A DNA stretch of 64,000 nt from Polytrichum commune (taxonomy: Eukaryota > Streptophyta > Polytrichopsida > Polytrichales > Polytrichaceae): positions 15,684,001-15,748,000 of the forward strand of contig OX485804.1 of assembly GCA_950295325.1 (NCBI GenBank). Reading direction: 5' to 3'. A program made the translations under genes and the position numbers. Below the pieces are notes generated by a model. It ran no database searches. It had not been told where the DNA came from and was given only the letters and a program-made list of their open reading frames with translations. Position 1 is the first letter of the stretch; the number at the start of each line of letters is the position of its first letter. Below are positions 11,603 through 24,448 of this stretch, in pieces.

Positions 11603-12576
11603 TACCTTAGAATTGAATCCTCAACCTCATGGATCCATTTGCAAGACCCAACCACTCTTCTCCAATCTTGGCAGTTTGAAGAACATGTCACGTTGGTCTA
11701 GAGTTCAAGGTTGCCATTCATGAAAACTTTAAAATAACACTACACATTTTATATTAAAATTGATGAAATATGTCAATTATAATTATCTTCATTACTTATC
11801 ATGTAGCACCAAGTGTCATACAACACCCTCTCTACTCGCCACCCAATAATTGCAAGACAATTAATGTAGGTTGATGATGAATAATATGGGTTGCACCAAA
11901 TCATATGTTCGGTGTAGTCACGCCCATAACACCACACAACCTACACCTAAGGCTCCCTTTCTAATAGGGACTCCGGATATGACTTCCAAGGTTGCTAGCC
12001 TTCACAAATTTTGTCTAGGCAAGATAAACATCAAAAAGTGGGCCAACAATAAGCCCACAATAAGATGGGCAAAACTCCCAACCCCATGGTGCATCGGCCT
12101 ACAATAGAGCAATGTTATGCCTTATTAGAGTTATCTACAAAGCTTTCAAAGAGGGATGAAACCTCTTCAAGAAAACTTTCTATTAAGAGCGTGTTAGCTC
12201 GTCAGGTATTGGAGCCTATGTTAAAAGTCGGGCAAAACATTTGGGACCACCTCTTTCCACCTCTCCAACTTTGAGAGATCCTTTAGATCTGAAATAGGGT
12301 ATGCAACGTGATGTCCCAAATCTTGGATCGGCCTATGCAAAGCTAGCTTTGCCCCACCCATCCTAGCAGGGCAAGCTAGAAAACAAAAATTTAAAAGCCC
12401 AACACCACTCTTTATGTAATATGATGACTTAAGCATTAAACAAATTTGGGTGATTTTGTGTTATTTCACATAATCTCAAGGCTTGATACTAAACCCATTG
12501 TTTCACTTGTTTTTCTTGACGAATTAACTCTATTGTGTCATTTCTTGTTTTGTTTTAAACCATGAGCATATTTTTG
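11603..12576. other. intergenic, no gene seen
   Basis: Two overlapping short frames (11871-12107 and 12065-12274) lack recognisable domains and are probably chance openings. No repeat with defined ends was found. Confidence 0.4.
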
Positions 12577-13540
12577 TAACACTACTGCCGTAGGTTCATA
12601 GCTGGTTCGACACATGTTAGCCGAATAATTAATTAAAGTTCAAAAAGTAGGTCCGGCACCTAAAAATAGTATATTCATATTTTCAGCAATTTTCTCTTTT
12701 AATTTTTAAAAATTCAGTTTAAATTCATTTTCAATTTTCTATTTGAGCTTATATCTTGTACATCTCTCTTGCATTGAATGACAAGTAAGATGTGAGTGAA
12801 GAGTTGAGAATGCTCTGTGCTTTATGCAAGTAGAGTGGAGTTGTGTTCAACAATGCATATGGGATATGTAAACTTTGAGGTGAAGCACCGAGTTAGACTT
12901 CATTTTTATAACACGCATAACTTTTGCATAGAGTCTTCAAATGACATAAAATTTGTTGGAGGTGAAAGATTACTTGATTTCTAAACTTTTCTTAGACCAA
13001 AAAAATTCCAAAAAAGTTGATCTTCTATGCACAAATGAGCTCCGAAAAACTGTTATGAACGCATTTTAATTTTTTGATCTTTACACGGCTGCAATGTTTT
13101 GTCCATATCTTTTGCATAAAGACTTATTTTGACACAAAACTTGTTGGAGGTGGAAGAAGGATTGATTTCTCAACTTTTGTTAGTTGGACAAAATTCTATA
13201 AAACTTCATCTTCTATGCTCAATTGGACTACAAAAATTTGTGTACAACACATTTGAAAAGCCTCACCTAGAGTCTTGCTACTTCTTAACCCATATTCTTT
13301 GTGGACTAATGTAAGTGAGCTTGATTACAAAAGGAGCACCTTCTCTCTTTCAAAATTCACATATGCTTCCACTATAAGTAAAACTCTAGTGAGAAGTAAA
13401 AATTTCTTATTTTTCGGCAATTTTGAAAAATAATTAATTTTATATTCGGCAAAAAATGCCAATAATATTCCAAAATTTTCGGCGTCTATTTTTAGAATTA
13501 TTTTGTGCCGAACCTACTATTTAACTACGGCACCTATGAC
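12577..13540. mobile_element. probable CACTA-like TIR element (about 0.96 kb)
   Basis: The left end near 12580 reads CACTACTGCCGTAGG; the right end read inward from about 13538 is CATAGGTGCCGTAGTT. Inside these, further inverted similarity (GGTTCGRCAC) and several GCCGAA/TCGGCA subterminal motifs resemble the subterminal repeat regions of CACTA elements. I could not find a matching 3-bp target duplication, so the exact ends are uncertain. The interior holds a diverged direct duplication of about 190 bp (about 12900-13040 and 13085-13250), each unit containing 'cttttgcata', 'gttggaggtg' and 'atcttctatgc'. No transposase frame is visible. Confidence 0.45.
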
Positions 13541-16500
13541 AAATGAACCTTATGGCATGACCCCCGTGCCCCATAATGCACCAGTTCTCGCATAAAGCCC
13601 GTGTCAACGTCAAAAATGATTGGTTGAAGACGATCAAAGCGATCAAGTTGTTGATCATTTACCTAGTGTAACCTATCATATGTCTCGTAATAGAGTAAGT
13701 GATACTATTACACATGTCACACTAAGTATCTTAAACGGTGTAGTGACCACCAAGGGGTGTGCAAAAAAAATGATTTAGGATTTCTTATGGTCATGGCCCT
13801 TCGTATGGATCTAGGTTGCTGAGATATTTGTATTACTTCTCAAAAGCCTTGGTCACGGGGTATAATTTAAAGTAGATGGTCGCCTTCACTTTATTGTCGA
13901 GCCAACCTACTTGGATGGTCTCATTGTAACATATGGGTGACCACCAAACTTATCCTTCGTGACATGTAGGATTTCATATCACTTTCTTTACCATTCTCTA
14001 ACATGGTCAACCTCGAGGGTGGATGTACACTAGGGTCCAAAAGACCAAAGAAACTTCAAAATCAAGCTATCTTATTGCAATTGAGAGCAAGATTTTGAAC
14101 CCAAGCAGTTTAAACTAGGGATTGGGTCCAAGGCACGAAAAGAATGAAGTGGCACTAATCTGACATCATTTTCCCATCAAACTTTGGCAGTCCCAACTCA
14201 AGAAAATGCTAAACTTGATTTCAAAAACCAATCTTCGAACTTGAATCTCATCTTGAATATGAAAATAAGGTCCATTAATGGGTTTTGAATCCAGACCCTA
14301 ATGTCAACCCACCTTTAATTTTGGTGACGTAGTGTAAAAGCAAAGCGAGAATGCCACTTATTTTCAATCAATGAGAGATTTTAGAACGTGGTGGTCGGTC
14401 ATGGCCTTTAGTCACTAGTGTGAGAATCATGCAATTACAAAGCCCCTAACATAACGCACTAGAAGTCTTGGGTCCAATAAGTACAAAGGTATTTTACAAG
14501 AGCTACAATGCACCCAATATCTTCTACTTGAGATTTGTCCCGACAATGGCGGGTGAATGGTCCAAGACTTCAACAGCTATAGCTTCTATGCACTCATCAG
14601 AAGTCTATACAAGGGTGACTTTAACCCCACATATGGTAAGTAGTGATATATTAAGGGGGGTGTATTGAGCCTCCTTTAAATGTTCTTGTGGCATATCCTC
14701 TCTCTCTCCAAATATGTTAGGGGCACTTTTACACTAGAGCTCGAGGGCCTTTGGAACCAAGGAAGTTTGTATGAATGAAACCCCCTATGTAGAGACCTAC
14801 ATTGATACATGCAATTACATTGCCCCATGCTAATTTATTGGCTCTGTTTGTAGGACAGAGACTATGCATCAACTTCTTCGTTTCAAGAGCAAATTTCGTA
14901 ACCACTTTGTGTTCACACTTGGACGTTACTTGTTCTTGTTATTTTTGGTCCACTTTATGTAATGTGGATGTTAACTATAGTTTATATATATATAAGTGCT
15001 CCCTAAAATGCATTGAAAGAAATCTAGTTAACTATAGTTATTTCGGCAATTCCTGATTATTTATTTTTAAAAAATCGGGGGATAAATGAATAGCTTTAAA
15101 TCTTGACCTGTATTTGAGAAGAAGGTGCACAAAATCCAAGAAAGGTTTGGTATAGTGAATAACCATGAATTGGCATGAGCAAAGTGGACAACTACAATTA
15201 TAGTCTTTCATAATAAAGAACAGAGCCTCACGGTTCTACCGTTTTCTTGTTGACATTCCACACTATTTTGAATACATTTTACCACAATAGAAAAATACAT
15301 GGTTTATTTAGTTCAAATGTGGTTTTTATACAAATGGATTTAGAAAGATATAAGTTCTTGTAGTATGATTTTGACCCAAGGTAATTTTCATGGGTAGAGA
15401 GGCAACTAGTCACGAAGGCAACCTAATTGCACATATCAACGTACGTGGCATGCAATGGAGAATGTTTCATGAAATTTTGTACCAAGTCCACCTTAAAAAG
15501 TTGGGTCTTAACATAAAACCAAGTTATCATGACACTCTTTCAAAGTCTCACACCCTTGATGTATTATAAGTTGTTATGTGGAAGGATCCATTTGAACATG
15601 CCGATAATGAAATAAGATTTAGTGGAGAGTGCAACTACATTTGTCTTTACATTACTATGTTTGAAGGCCCCTAACCACGGGGCGACCACGCAATACTCAA
15701 ATTTTCATTCTCCACGGTATGGCGTTCAAATGAGTTTCAAGGGCCCTCACAACTTCACGGTCACGGCCCTCCATGGTGTAAACTTCAAAGTGGTTGTTAG
15801 CTGCACTAAATTGTCCTATTATTGTGAGCCACGACAACTTTCTAAACCCACGTTTTTTCTCACAATGAGAATCAATGCATGCTATATTAAATTTCAATCC
15901 ACACTAAATTTCTAGTAGAAAACCAGCATGAACCACATTAATAGATTTTCTAACTCAAACTATTGTGAATGATTATTCAATTTTGTGCTACATTTGTCCT
16001 ATGACTAATATCCAATGTATTGATTGGAAGTCTTCATGACAACTCAAAGGAAAAACCCAAAGTCTTGGACCCACATTAATGCCACCTTGACTAGAAAACT
16101 AGTGTGGCTCATGCTAACTATTATCAACACTATTTTCCAACCCAACTAGTAGGACTACCTATTTAGTGTACCCTCGAGAATTTTGGCTGCCACTCTACAA
16201 TGATGTGTGATGGGGTGTAATAAAAGAAATGCACAAAACATCACGTTCCTTCAATATGTCATGACATGGACACATGCGTTGGATTAAAGTAACACAAGGA
16301 CAATTGGATGGCCGTTTCCGCACATTGATGTATCATGGCATGTACCTCACAATCCTAAGAAACTTCGAGGGATGAAAGCTTCTTGGGGAAGTACGTTGAA
16401 GTTAAGTAGTAGCCGGCTTCGAAACATATGAAAAATATAGAAGCTCCATCCTTCAACTCTCACACACCAAACAATCTAGTGTAGAAATGGAGAGTTAAGT

Positions 16501-17774
16501 TAGGAGGAGAGGATTTTGCCAAACTTCAACAACCCACCCGCTCTTCTAATGTATGTACAAATCATACTCCTACTTACTTTTTATGTATTTCCCATGAAAA
16601 GCGGGGCTAGGGATTCGTGGTGTCTACATGAACTCTTCCGTTGCAAAGGTGAAAACGAAGTGAATTGTCTAATTCTACATGATTTGATTTTGAAATCAAC
16701 ATCAAAGACCTCAAATTAGTTCAATTGAGTTTGGTTTGAATGAAACAACCCTCAACTTTGTAGAGTTGATTTCACTAGAGAACATCATGTAGGATGGATG
16801 GGTTTATTAATGACCATGTATGTAGGGGTTACAACAAAAACAAATCTTCTTTACGGTCGAGGGTCGATTTATTCCACTTGGACTCCAACTACATTGATTT
16901 GAGATTTGGGTTTCATTTTTGAAGTGAAAAATAATCATATAGTTGATGTAGAATATTTCGATGCGGTTTACGTTCTGAATCATTTACGTATGCATCACAA
17001 ACACCTAGCGTGAAATGTGTAGCTAGAGCTTAAGTCTCAAGGCGTCTAGGTAGACTCATATATCATGGATGAAGGGGCTCTAGTGAAAACTAGTCGTATA
17101 TTAGGTTGAGGTTTGGTTCATCCCAATTGGAGGTCATCTCACTAATTTGGAATTTGTGTGTCACATTTGAAATAAGATGAGCTACAAAAGAAGGGTTTTT
17201 CAACTTATAAAATAGTTTGTTGAGGTTTCGCCTTCCAAATGGATACAAGTTTGCCTAGGCACCACAAACACAAGCCGCACTTGCAATGCGCTCAAACTAA
17301 GGGCCATCTCCACTCATGAAGTTGCAAAGATGCCTCTACCAAAGGATTAGAAGGCCCTTTTAAGGTACAATTGCATGATATGTCTCAATAATAAGCCTTT
17401 ATATGTATCTTGAAATGTTCCCGAAGTGGCAACGCTCCCTTCTAGATTAATTGTTTCTAAATCACTTCTAATACTTCTAATAAATTGACGATTTGTTCTT
17501 TCGCAATGAAGGGAAAGATGCTTGGAAAGAAGGGATTGAGGGGAACCTATTGGCATAGAAAAGGTTTGCACTTCCAAATGCCATTTCAAGAACTACCTAG
17601 AAGCAAGTTTTTCATGACATGGATCACAATCCACCCCCTCCTAGGCGTTTAAGAATTTCACTTCTAAGAATTTATAGTCTCAAACTGCTTACAACACGAA
17701 AGTACACCAAATGATGCCTCTAAAAAATGGGTCTAGAAGCTCCAAACCATGTTCGAAAGACAATGACCCATGTG
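13541..17774. other. intergenic, no gene seen
   Basis: No supported gene. Open frames here (for example 14468-14668, 15622-15915 and 17347-17589) have no domain, no paralogue in the window and overlap frames on the other strand. A short motif 'ctagttaactatagtt' near 15025 recurs at 48890-49260. The region ends at the copia target site. Confidence 0.4.
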
Positions 17775-17779
17775 AATGT

Positions 17780-18224
17780 TGTTATAGAATTAGTGTTAGG
17801 ACTAATTTAGGCAATCTGATGTATTAGCAGATTGACCATATGAGGCTTAGGGGATTAACCACTTGAGACTTAGGGTTAATACCTTGGGTCCAGGGTATCA
17901 GCTTATTACATAGGCCCTGGACACTAAGTATGAATATCAAACTATAAGCACTTAACTAAGGGAACCCAGCCAGGGTATCCCGAGGGTATAAGGTACTTCA
18001 GCTAGTGTAGATAGTTAAGTACCCCGGATATCCTGAGGGTATCAGCCATAGTACCAACCAGGTTAGTATGGTCAGTTTACTAGTGCAATTAGATGGTGCC
18101 ACATGGCAATACTGTTATCAATTAATTGTATACACTATATATACCCTCAGATACCACATACGGGTAGTTCTGAGTATTGCACCTACATAATGTCCAAATA
18201 CCATCTGTATCTCAGTTCACAACA
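17780..18224 (+). repeat. 5' LTR of the copia element
   Basis: 445 bp, same length as the 3' LTR. It begins TG and ends CA, and contains a TATA-like CTATATATAC (about 18135-18144) that could position transcription. The motif 'agggtatcagc' and its variants are repeated within the LTR and might be regulatory, but this is not established. Confidence 0.93.
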
Positions 18225-19507
18225 CGTTATCAACACTTGCTCCTGGCCTACTCCGTATATACTCTCTACACATATTATCTACTCTGATCATACGTATAGT
18301 CTACTCATATTTACTCCAGTGAGGAACCGAGTGAACACATGAGTGAATGTTGTAGAATTTCGTATACTCTTGTCTGATACATACTTTTGCACACACACAT
18401 CCTTTAGCAGGCAACTCTTTCATATTCTGATATACCATTTCACTTATATCAGAATCCAATTTTCTTTCTGTCCACATTTCTAAAAGTTCCAACTACATTC
18501 TGGGAGGTTATGCTGTCAAATTTTTTCTAGGAATCTGCTCCATCTCATTGCATAGGACTGTTATGCTGTCAAAATTTTCCTAAACTGGTTCTATCCTTCT
18601 TTCTTTCTTTGTGTGAATTTCAGACATACATATATATAATCTTATATATATTTAGTTTTGTTATGATTATCTGAATCTTACTAACTTTGTTCCTAATTCG
18701 GTAAACATGTACCGAATTGCTGCTGAAATTTTGTTATAAATCTCCTAACTTTGTCCCAAATTTTGTATACCTCACTTAAAATTGTTTTGTGCAAAATCTG
18801 ACTAACCTGTACTGATATATATATATAAATACATCTTATATATATATATACATATGTACATATAAAAAATATAAAAATATAAACATTATATATATATATA
18901 TATATAATGTGTAGACTGACAAGCTGAAATAATTTTACATTTATTTCAGAACTAACATTTCAATTATATATATATACTTACTATATATATATTCAATATA
19001 CATATACTTTGTATATTTCTGTTTTGATCATACTAACTTGTTTCTGGTACTAAAAAACGTACCGAAACTCTGCCAAAATTTTGTAAGAATTATCTGAACC
19101 CCTCCTCCCTCTATTAATTTGCATTCTATTTTACCCCCATGTAATTCTGTCTAAAATCTGTATAATTTTCTGTAATTATAATCCATGTTTGAATATTTCT
19201 TGCTTGTATAAAATTTTTCTGTATACTTTCTGTTTGTATAATTTCTATCTACCCAATTTCTGACTGTATAATCTATATCTATATAATTTTGTATAATCCC
19301 AAATAAACCTGTTTGTCTATACACTGTCTGTCCACATAATTTCTGTTAATATACTCCCTGTTTGAATACTTTTTGTTTCACCTTATATCATATGGACATA
19401 TATCTTCTATATACCACATGTTTGTACACTGTAATTAATATACTTCCCTGTTCTGTTAGCATCTTCTGTTAATTTTCAGTATAAATCTATCTAAGTCTAA
19501 TTCCATA
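18225..19507 (+). other. copia leader with primer-binding site
   Basis: Directly after the 5' LTR is CGTTATCAACAC, in the primer-binding position and resembling the TGGTATCAGAGC type used with initiator tRNA-Met; exact tRNA pairing is not demonstrated. The 1.28-kb leader is very AT-rich, with several TA-repeat blocks (18815-18910 and 18965-19010) and repeated 'tctgtataat' units. It is unusually long for a copia leader. No gene is seen in it. Confidence 0.6.
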
Positions 19508-22500
19508 ATGGTAGAATCTAGACTTCAAAATCTCCTGCTTTCACCTTTACATGCTGATGGGTCTAACTTTTTAGAATGGATAAATGATGCTAGAACAGTC
19601 CTATGTGCAGAAGATTTAGCTAAAACACTTATCCATCAACCACCAACTCCCTTACCTAATACCTCTGCTGATGAAGCTGATGAAGTTCCTCCTGTTCCCG
19701 AGGTACCTGTGGTTTCTAAATGGCAGACCCTCGCGTTATTACGACGGCATATGAACTAGGCTTTACGATTGCAGTATTTGGAGGTCGATGATCCTGCGGA
19801 TTTGTGGGACCAGCTCCAAGCACGTTTTGACCATCAACAAATTCTTTTTCTCCCACAAGCGCGTACGGACTAGGCGAATTTACGAGTCTTGGATTTTCCC
19901 GACTTCGCGACCTTCAATTCCGAACTTCACTGAATCATGGCGCAACTTCGTTTGTGCGGACAACGAGTTACTGAAGCTGAGATGGTGGAGAAGACGATGT
20001 CCACATTCCCACCAACCACGGCAATCCTGTCTCAACAATACCGCAACATGAAGTTCAGGAAGCACGCCAACCTCATGTCGCACCTGTTGTTAGCGGAGAA
20101 GCACTAGCAGCTGCTGCTCCGAAATGTTGAATCCCGCCCTGCACGTGAAGTTCACACAACTGCCGTTGCCGTACCCGTTGTTGGGGTGGAGACATATGCT
20201 GCTGAAGCCTCAAGAAGACCATCAAGAGGTTCTTATCGGAAATCCTATCCCCCACACATGGCAAGAGAGAAGGGAGCCTATGGCAAGAGCGATGTGCATA
20301 AGAGATATCATAAGAGGGATGAAAACACAAGGAGAGAACCCTCTAGGCCCCGAACCAACCAGTTTAAACCTAGGAATTTTCAGCCTAGAAAATTTCAAGG
20401 TAATTGTCACAAATGTGGGCGTAAGGGTCATTTTGCTAAGGATTGTAGGGCACCATCTTATATCACCAACATGTATAAAGAACTTCAACAACTCCGAACC
20501 CAAAACAGACAGAATTATAACTTCGAAAACCCCAATCCCGACCCTTCCCCATACATTGAAAACATTGAAAACTACATGACTATCTACGAGCAGCGCTCAT
20601 CCAACCCCAATGAGGCTCTCCTAGATAGTGCATCAACCCATACCATCCTCACAAACCCAATATTTTTCCATTTCAGAGGAAATGAGGGACCCTGGCAACA
20701 TTGTACAATTAATATAATGGCCGGAAGCCGAAATATAAGATTTCGGGAGGGCCGGGCAACGGTGATATTGCCCGGGGGATTCCCCCTCAATTGCAAAAGA
20801 GCAATGTACGCACCAGATGCCCCTCGTAGTCTGATCAGCTACAGGGATCTGAGAGCGAGGAATATCCACGTTTCTACTGCGGTAGAAAATGATGAAGAGG
20901 ATCTGGAGCTCAGGCAAGGGCTGATGATCCTTGCCACCGCAAAAGCGGGAGACGACGGCCTATATAAGATTGTCATAAATTCCCTTGACAATGTAAGCCC
21001 CATCTTACTGATAGATGAGGAAGAAGTGTGCATGGCGGCTTGGGCTGGAGACCTTGAAGCAAAACGCCGCAACCTGGCGAAGGGAGTGTTTATTAACACT
21101 AAAGCCAAGCCTGATTTATGGCATGAGATATTAGGACATCCTGGCATAACATTTTTTCGCCGGATGCTTCCTTTGCTGATAGGTCATAACCTAATAACAA
21201 CAGATGTAGGGAAAACCAATGAATGTGTGGCATGTATCCAAGGGAAATTCATTAAAAAACCTTTAATATAAAAATTACCAACTGAATTACCCTCACCCTT
21301 GTATAGGCTTCACGGGGACATATGTGGACCCATTAACCCAACATCAAGAACATTAAGATATTACCTTGTTCTTGTTGATGCATCTGGGAGTCATTTTGAA
21401 GTTGCATTACTCCCAACCCGTAATATGGTTTTCCCAAGGCTATTAGCGATTATCCTTCGCTACAGAAATCATTTCCCGGATAATCCCATTAAATACCTCC
21501 GCATGGATAATGCCCAAGAATTTAGATCCCATGCCTTTAAGGATTATTGTACAGCCATAGGGATATCCTTAACCTACTTGGTACCCTATGAGCATACACA
21601 AAATGGGCTAGCTGAAGCATTATAAAGAAAATTCAACTTATTGCTAGGCCCCTGTTATTACACGCCTACCTACCTTCTAACCTGTGGGGACATGTTGTTT
21701 TACATGCAACATCCTTGTTGAAACTTCGACCTACCTTATTAAATACTCAAACCCCACAGGAGCTCTTATTCGGGAGGCCCCCAGAAATTTCACACATCCG
21801 GGTATTCGGCTGCCAAACCTGGATACCCCTACCTGATCCACATAGGCATACCATTGGCGCACACCGCCAAGAGGGTGTTTATGTAGGCTTTGACTCACCT
21901 TCAATAATCCGATACCTTGATCCTAAAAACCTCAACCTCTACAAAGCCAGATTTTAAAACTGCCGGTTTTTAGAAACCAAATTCCTAACCTTACCCTCAC
22001 CACCTAACCCACCTACCTTGAACTTTGGTGCACCAGAGACATTAACCTTGAATCCAGATCCTCCAACCCCATTAGCCAACACAGAAGTTACTAAACTTCT
22101 GAACCTAAGACTCCTGGCCGAATCTACACCCGATGGATTTTCAACTCAGCCTCGAATTATTCGTAACCCTCTACCTGGGACAAGAAATACTTTACCAAGG
22201 AAACGATCTGACCCGATCCCAACCACTTCCCAACCTTTCAAAAATCCTAAAATTAATTATACAACCGAGTCTCTCGACTCAATTTCAGAATCTGATCCCA
22301 CAACCTTAGATCAGGCCATGACTAGACCGGACTGGCCCCATTGGAAGGCTGCAATTGAAACTGAATATACATCCTTAAGAAAACATGGAGTCTTTGCTGA
22401 AATTACCTCAGATTTAGAAAAACAACCTATAGGTCATAAATTAATATTCACCCGCAAACTAGATTCCCAGGGCATATTACTTAGGTATAAAGTCATATTA

Positions 22501-23908
22501 GTAGCCCAAGGTTATACCCAACGCCCGGGAATAGATTACGACCACACTTATTCACCTGTCATGGATTCAGTTTCTTTCAGGTACCTACTAGCCCTATCTG
22601 TCCAACTTTCTTTGAAAATGTACCTATTAGATGTCGTAACAACCTATTTACATGGTAACCTTGATACCAAATTATATCTAACCCCTCCCCCTGGATTTCT
22701 AAAATCCATCCCTCAACCAAAACCTAGAAAATTATTGGTTTAAGAATCTGCAAGGCATTATATGGATTAAAACAATCTGAGAGGGCTTGGTTCACCACCT
22801 ATGTGATTTTCTGATATCTCAAGGATTTGTACATAATAAAACCTTACCATGCATATTTACCTACACCTCAAATTCTGGTTTTGTGATACTTGCTATTTAT
22901 GTGGATGACCTGAACATTCTATGCACACCAGATTTGTGTAAATATGCTCAAGATATCCTAACCAAGCATTTTGACATGAAATACCTAGGACAAACCTCTT
23001 ATTGCCTAGGCATGTAAGTACATTATGTCCCTAATGCCGGTATTCTCTTACATCAACAAGCTTATGTGCAGAAAATCCTTAAGTTTTTCAAAATGGATCA
23101 AGCTAACCCATTAGCAACTCCTATGATAGGACGTAGTAAGACTAATGACGATCCTTACCAACCTCGTGAGGAGGAGGAGGAGGTAATTGACAAACCTAAA
23201 TACCTCACAGCGGTCGGTGCACTAACCTATCTATCAACCCATACTAGACCTGATATTTCATTTGCAACCAGCATATTAGCCAGACACAGCCAAGACCCAA
23301 CCTCAAGACATTGGAATGGGGTTAAACATTTATTAAAATACCTAAAAAGAACAGCTGATCTTGGACTTTATTATCACAAGATTGACTAACCTGAAATCCA
23401 AGGTTTTGTAGATTCTGGGTTTAGGATTGATATGAATGCAGGTAAGTCCCAAACTGGCTACATTTTTCTGAAATGTGGTGCTCTTATATCCTGGAAATCT
23501 ACAAAGCAAACAATCACGGCTACATCGACAAAGCATGCTAAGCTGCTGGCTTTTCACGAAGCTGCCCGAGAAGTTGTGTGGCTGCGAACAATGGAGGACA
23601 TTATAAATCAACAATGTCGACATCGAATTTCGAACCAGCCAACTACAATTTACGAAGATAATTCAGCTTGTGTTAGACAGATGTCAATAGGATTTATTAA
23701 AGTAGATAGGACCAAACATGTTAGTCCACACATATTTGGATTTATACAAGACTTGATAGATCAAAAACAATTGAACATTGTAAAGATTGATTCCGAAAAC
23801 AATATTGCTAACATGTTGACTAAAGCCTTGCCAGCTTACAAGCATAGGAAATTAATACATGTAGCTGGACTTAGGACACTCCAGGAATTAACCTCATCTG
23901 ATAATTAA
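19508..23908 (+). pseudogene. copia gag-pol, decayed
   Basis: Gag begins with an ATG at 19508. A CCHC zinc knuckle lies at 20405-20446, and an aspartic-protease-like motif L-L-D-S-A-S at about 20618-20635. The pre-integrase zinc-binding region (L-W-H-E-I-L-G-H-P) is near 21116, and the integrase core (G-D-I-C-G-P, then R-M-D-N, then N-G-L-A-E-A) spans 21308-21622. The reverse transcriptase YVDD box is at 22898-22909 and the RNase H region (S-W-K-S-T-K-Q) near 23490. The frame is the same from 19508 to 21625, shifts between 21626 and 21715, and shifts again near 22743-22787. In-frame stops include 19757, 21269, 21623, 21955, 23015 and 23387. It cannot make a full polyprotein. Confidence 0.93.
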
Positions 23909-23989
23909 TGTTCTTTTCTCTAGTTAAGGTTTTTCCCAAAATCAGGCTTTTACTTAGCAGAGTTTTTAACGAGGTTAATTCATCAGCTT

Positions 23990-23998
23990 GAGGAGGAG
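23990..23998 (+). other. copia polypurine tract
   Basis: GAGGAGGAG directly abuts the 3' LTR, the expected position for plus-strand priming. Confidence 0.75.
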
Positions 23999-24443
23999 TG
24001 TTATAGAATTAGTGTTAGGACTAATTTAGGCAATATGATGTATTAGCAGATTGACCAGATGAGGCTTAGGGGATTAACCACTTGAGACTTAGGGTTAATA
24101 CCCTGGGTCCAGGGTATCAGCTTATTACATAGGCCCTGGACACTAAGTATGGATATCAGACTATAAGCACTTAACTAAGGGAACCCAACCAGGGTATCTC
24201 GAGGGTATAAGGTACTTAAGCTAGTGTAGATAGTTAAGTACCCCGGATATCCCGAGGGTATCAGCCATAGTACCAACCAGGTTAGTATGGCCAGTTCACT
24301 AGTGCAATCAGATGGTGCCACATGGCAATATTGTTATCAATTAATTTTATACACTATATATACCCTCATATACCACATACGGGTAGTTCTGAGTATTGCA
24401 CCTACATACTGTCCAAATATCATATGTATCTCAGTTCACAACA
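23999..24443 (+). repeat. 3' LTR of the copia element
   Basis: 445 bp, about 18 differences from the 5' LTR (roughly 11 transitions, 7 transversions) and no indels. Confidence 0.93.
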
Positions 24444-24448
24444 AATGC

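Larger units (their letters stand above)
17780..24443 (+). mobile_element. Ty1/copia LTR retrotransposon, complete but inactive (6664 bp)
   Basis: Two 445-bp LTRs start TGTTATAG and end TTCACAACA. Five-base flanks AATGT (17775-17779) and AATGC (24444-24448) form a target duplication with one change. The domain order gag, zinc knuckle, protease, integrase, reverse transcriptase, RNase H on the plus strand defines Ty1/copia. The LTRs differ at about 18 of 445 positions (about 96% identity), so the insertion is old, and the coding region has multiple stops and two frame changes. It lies in gene-free DNA. Confidence 0.95.
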
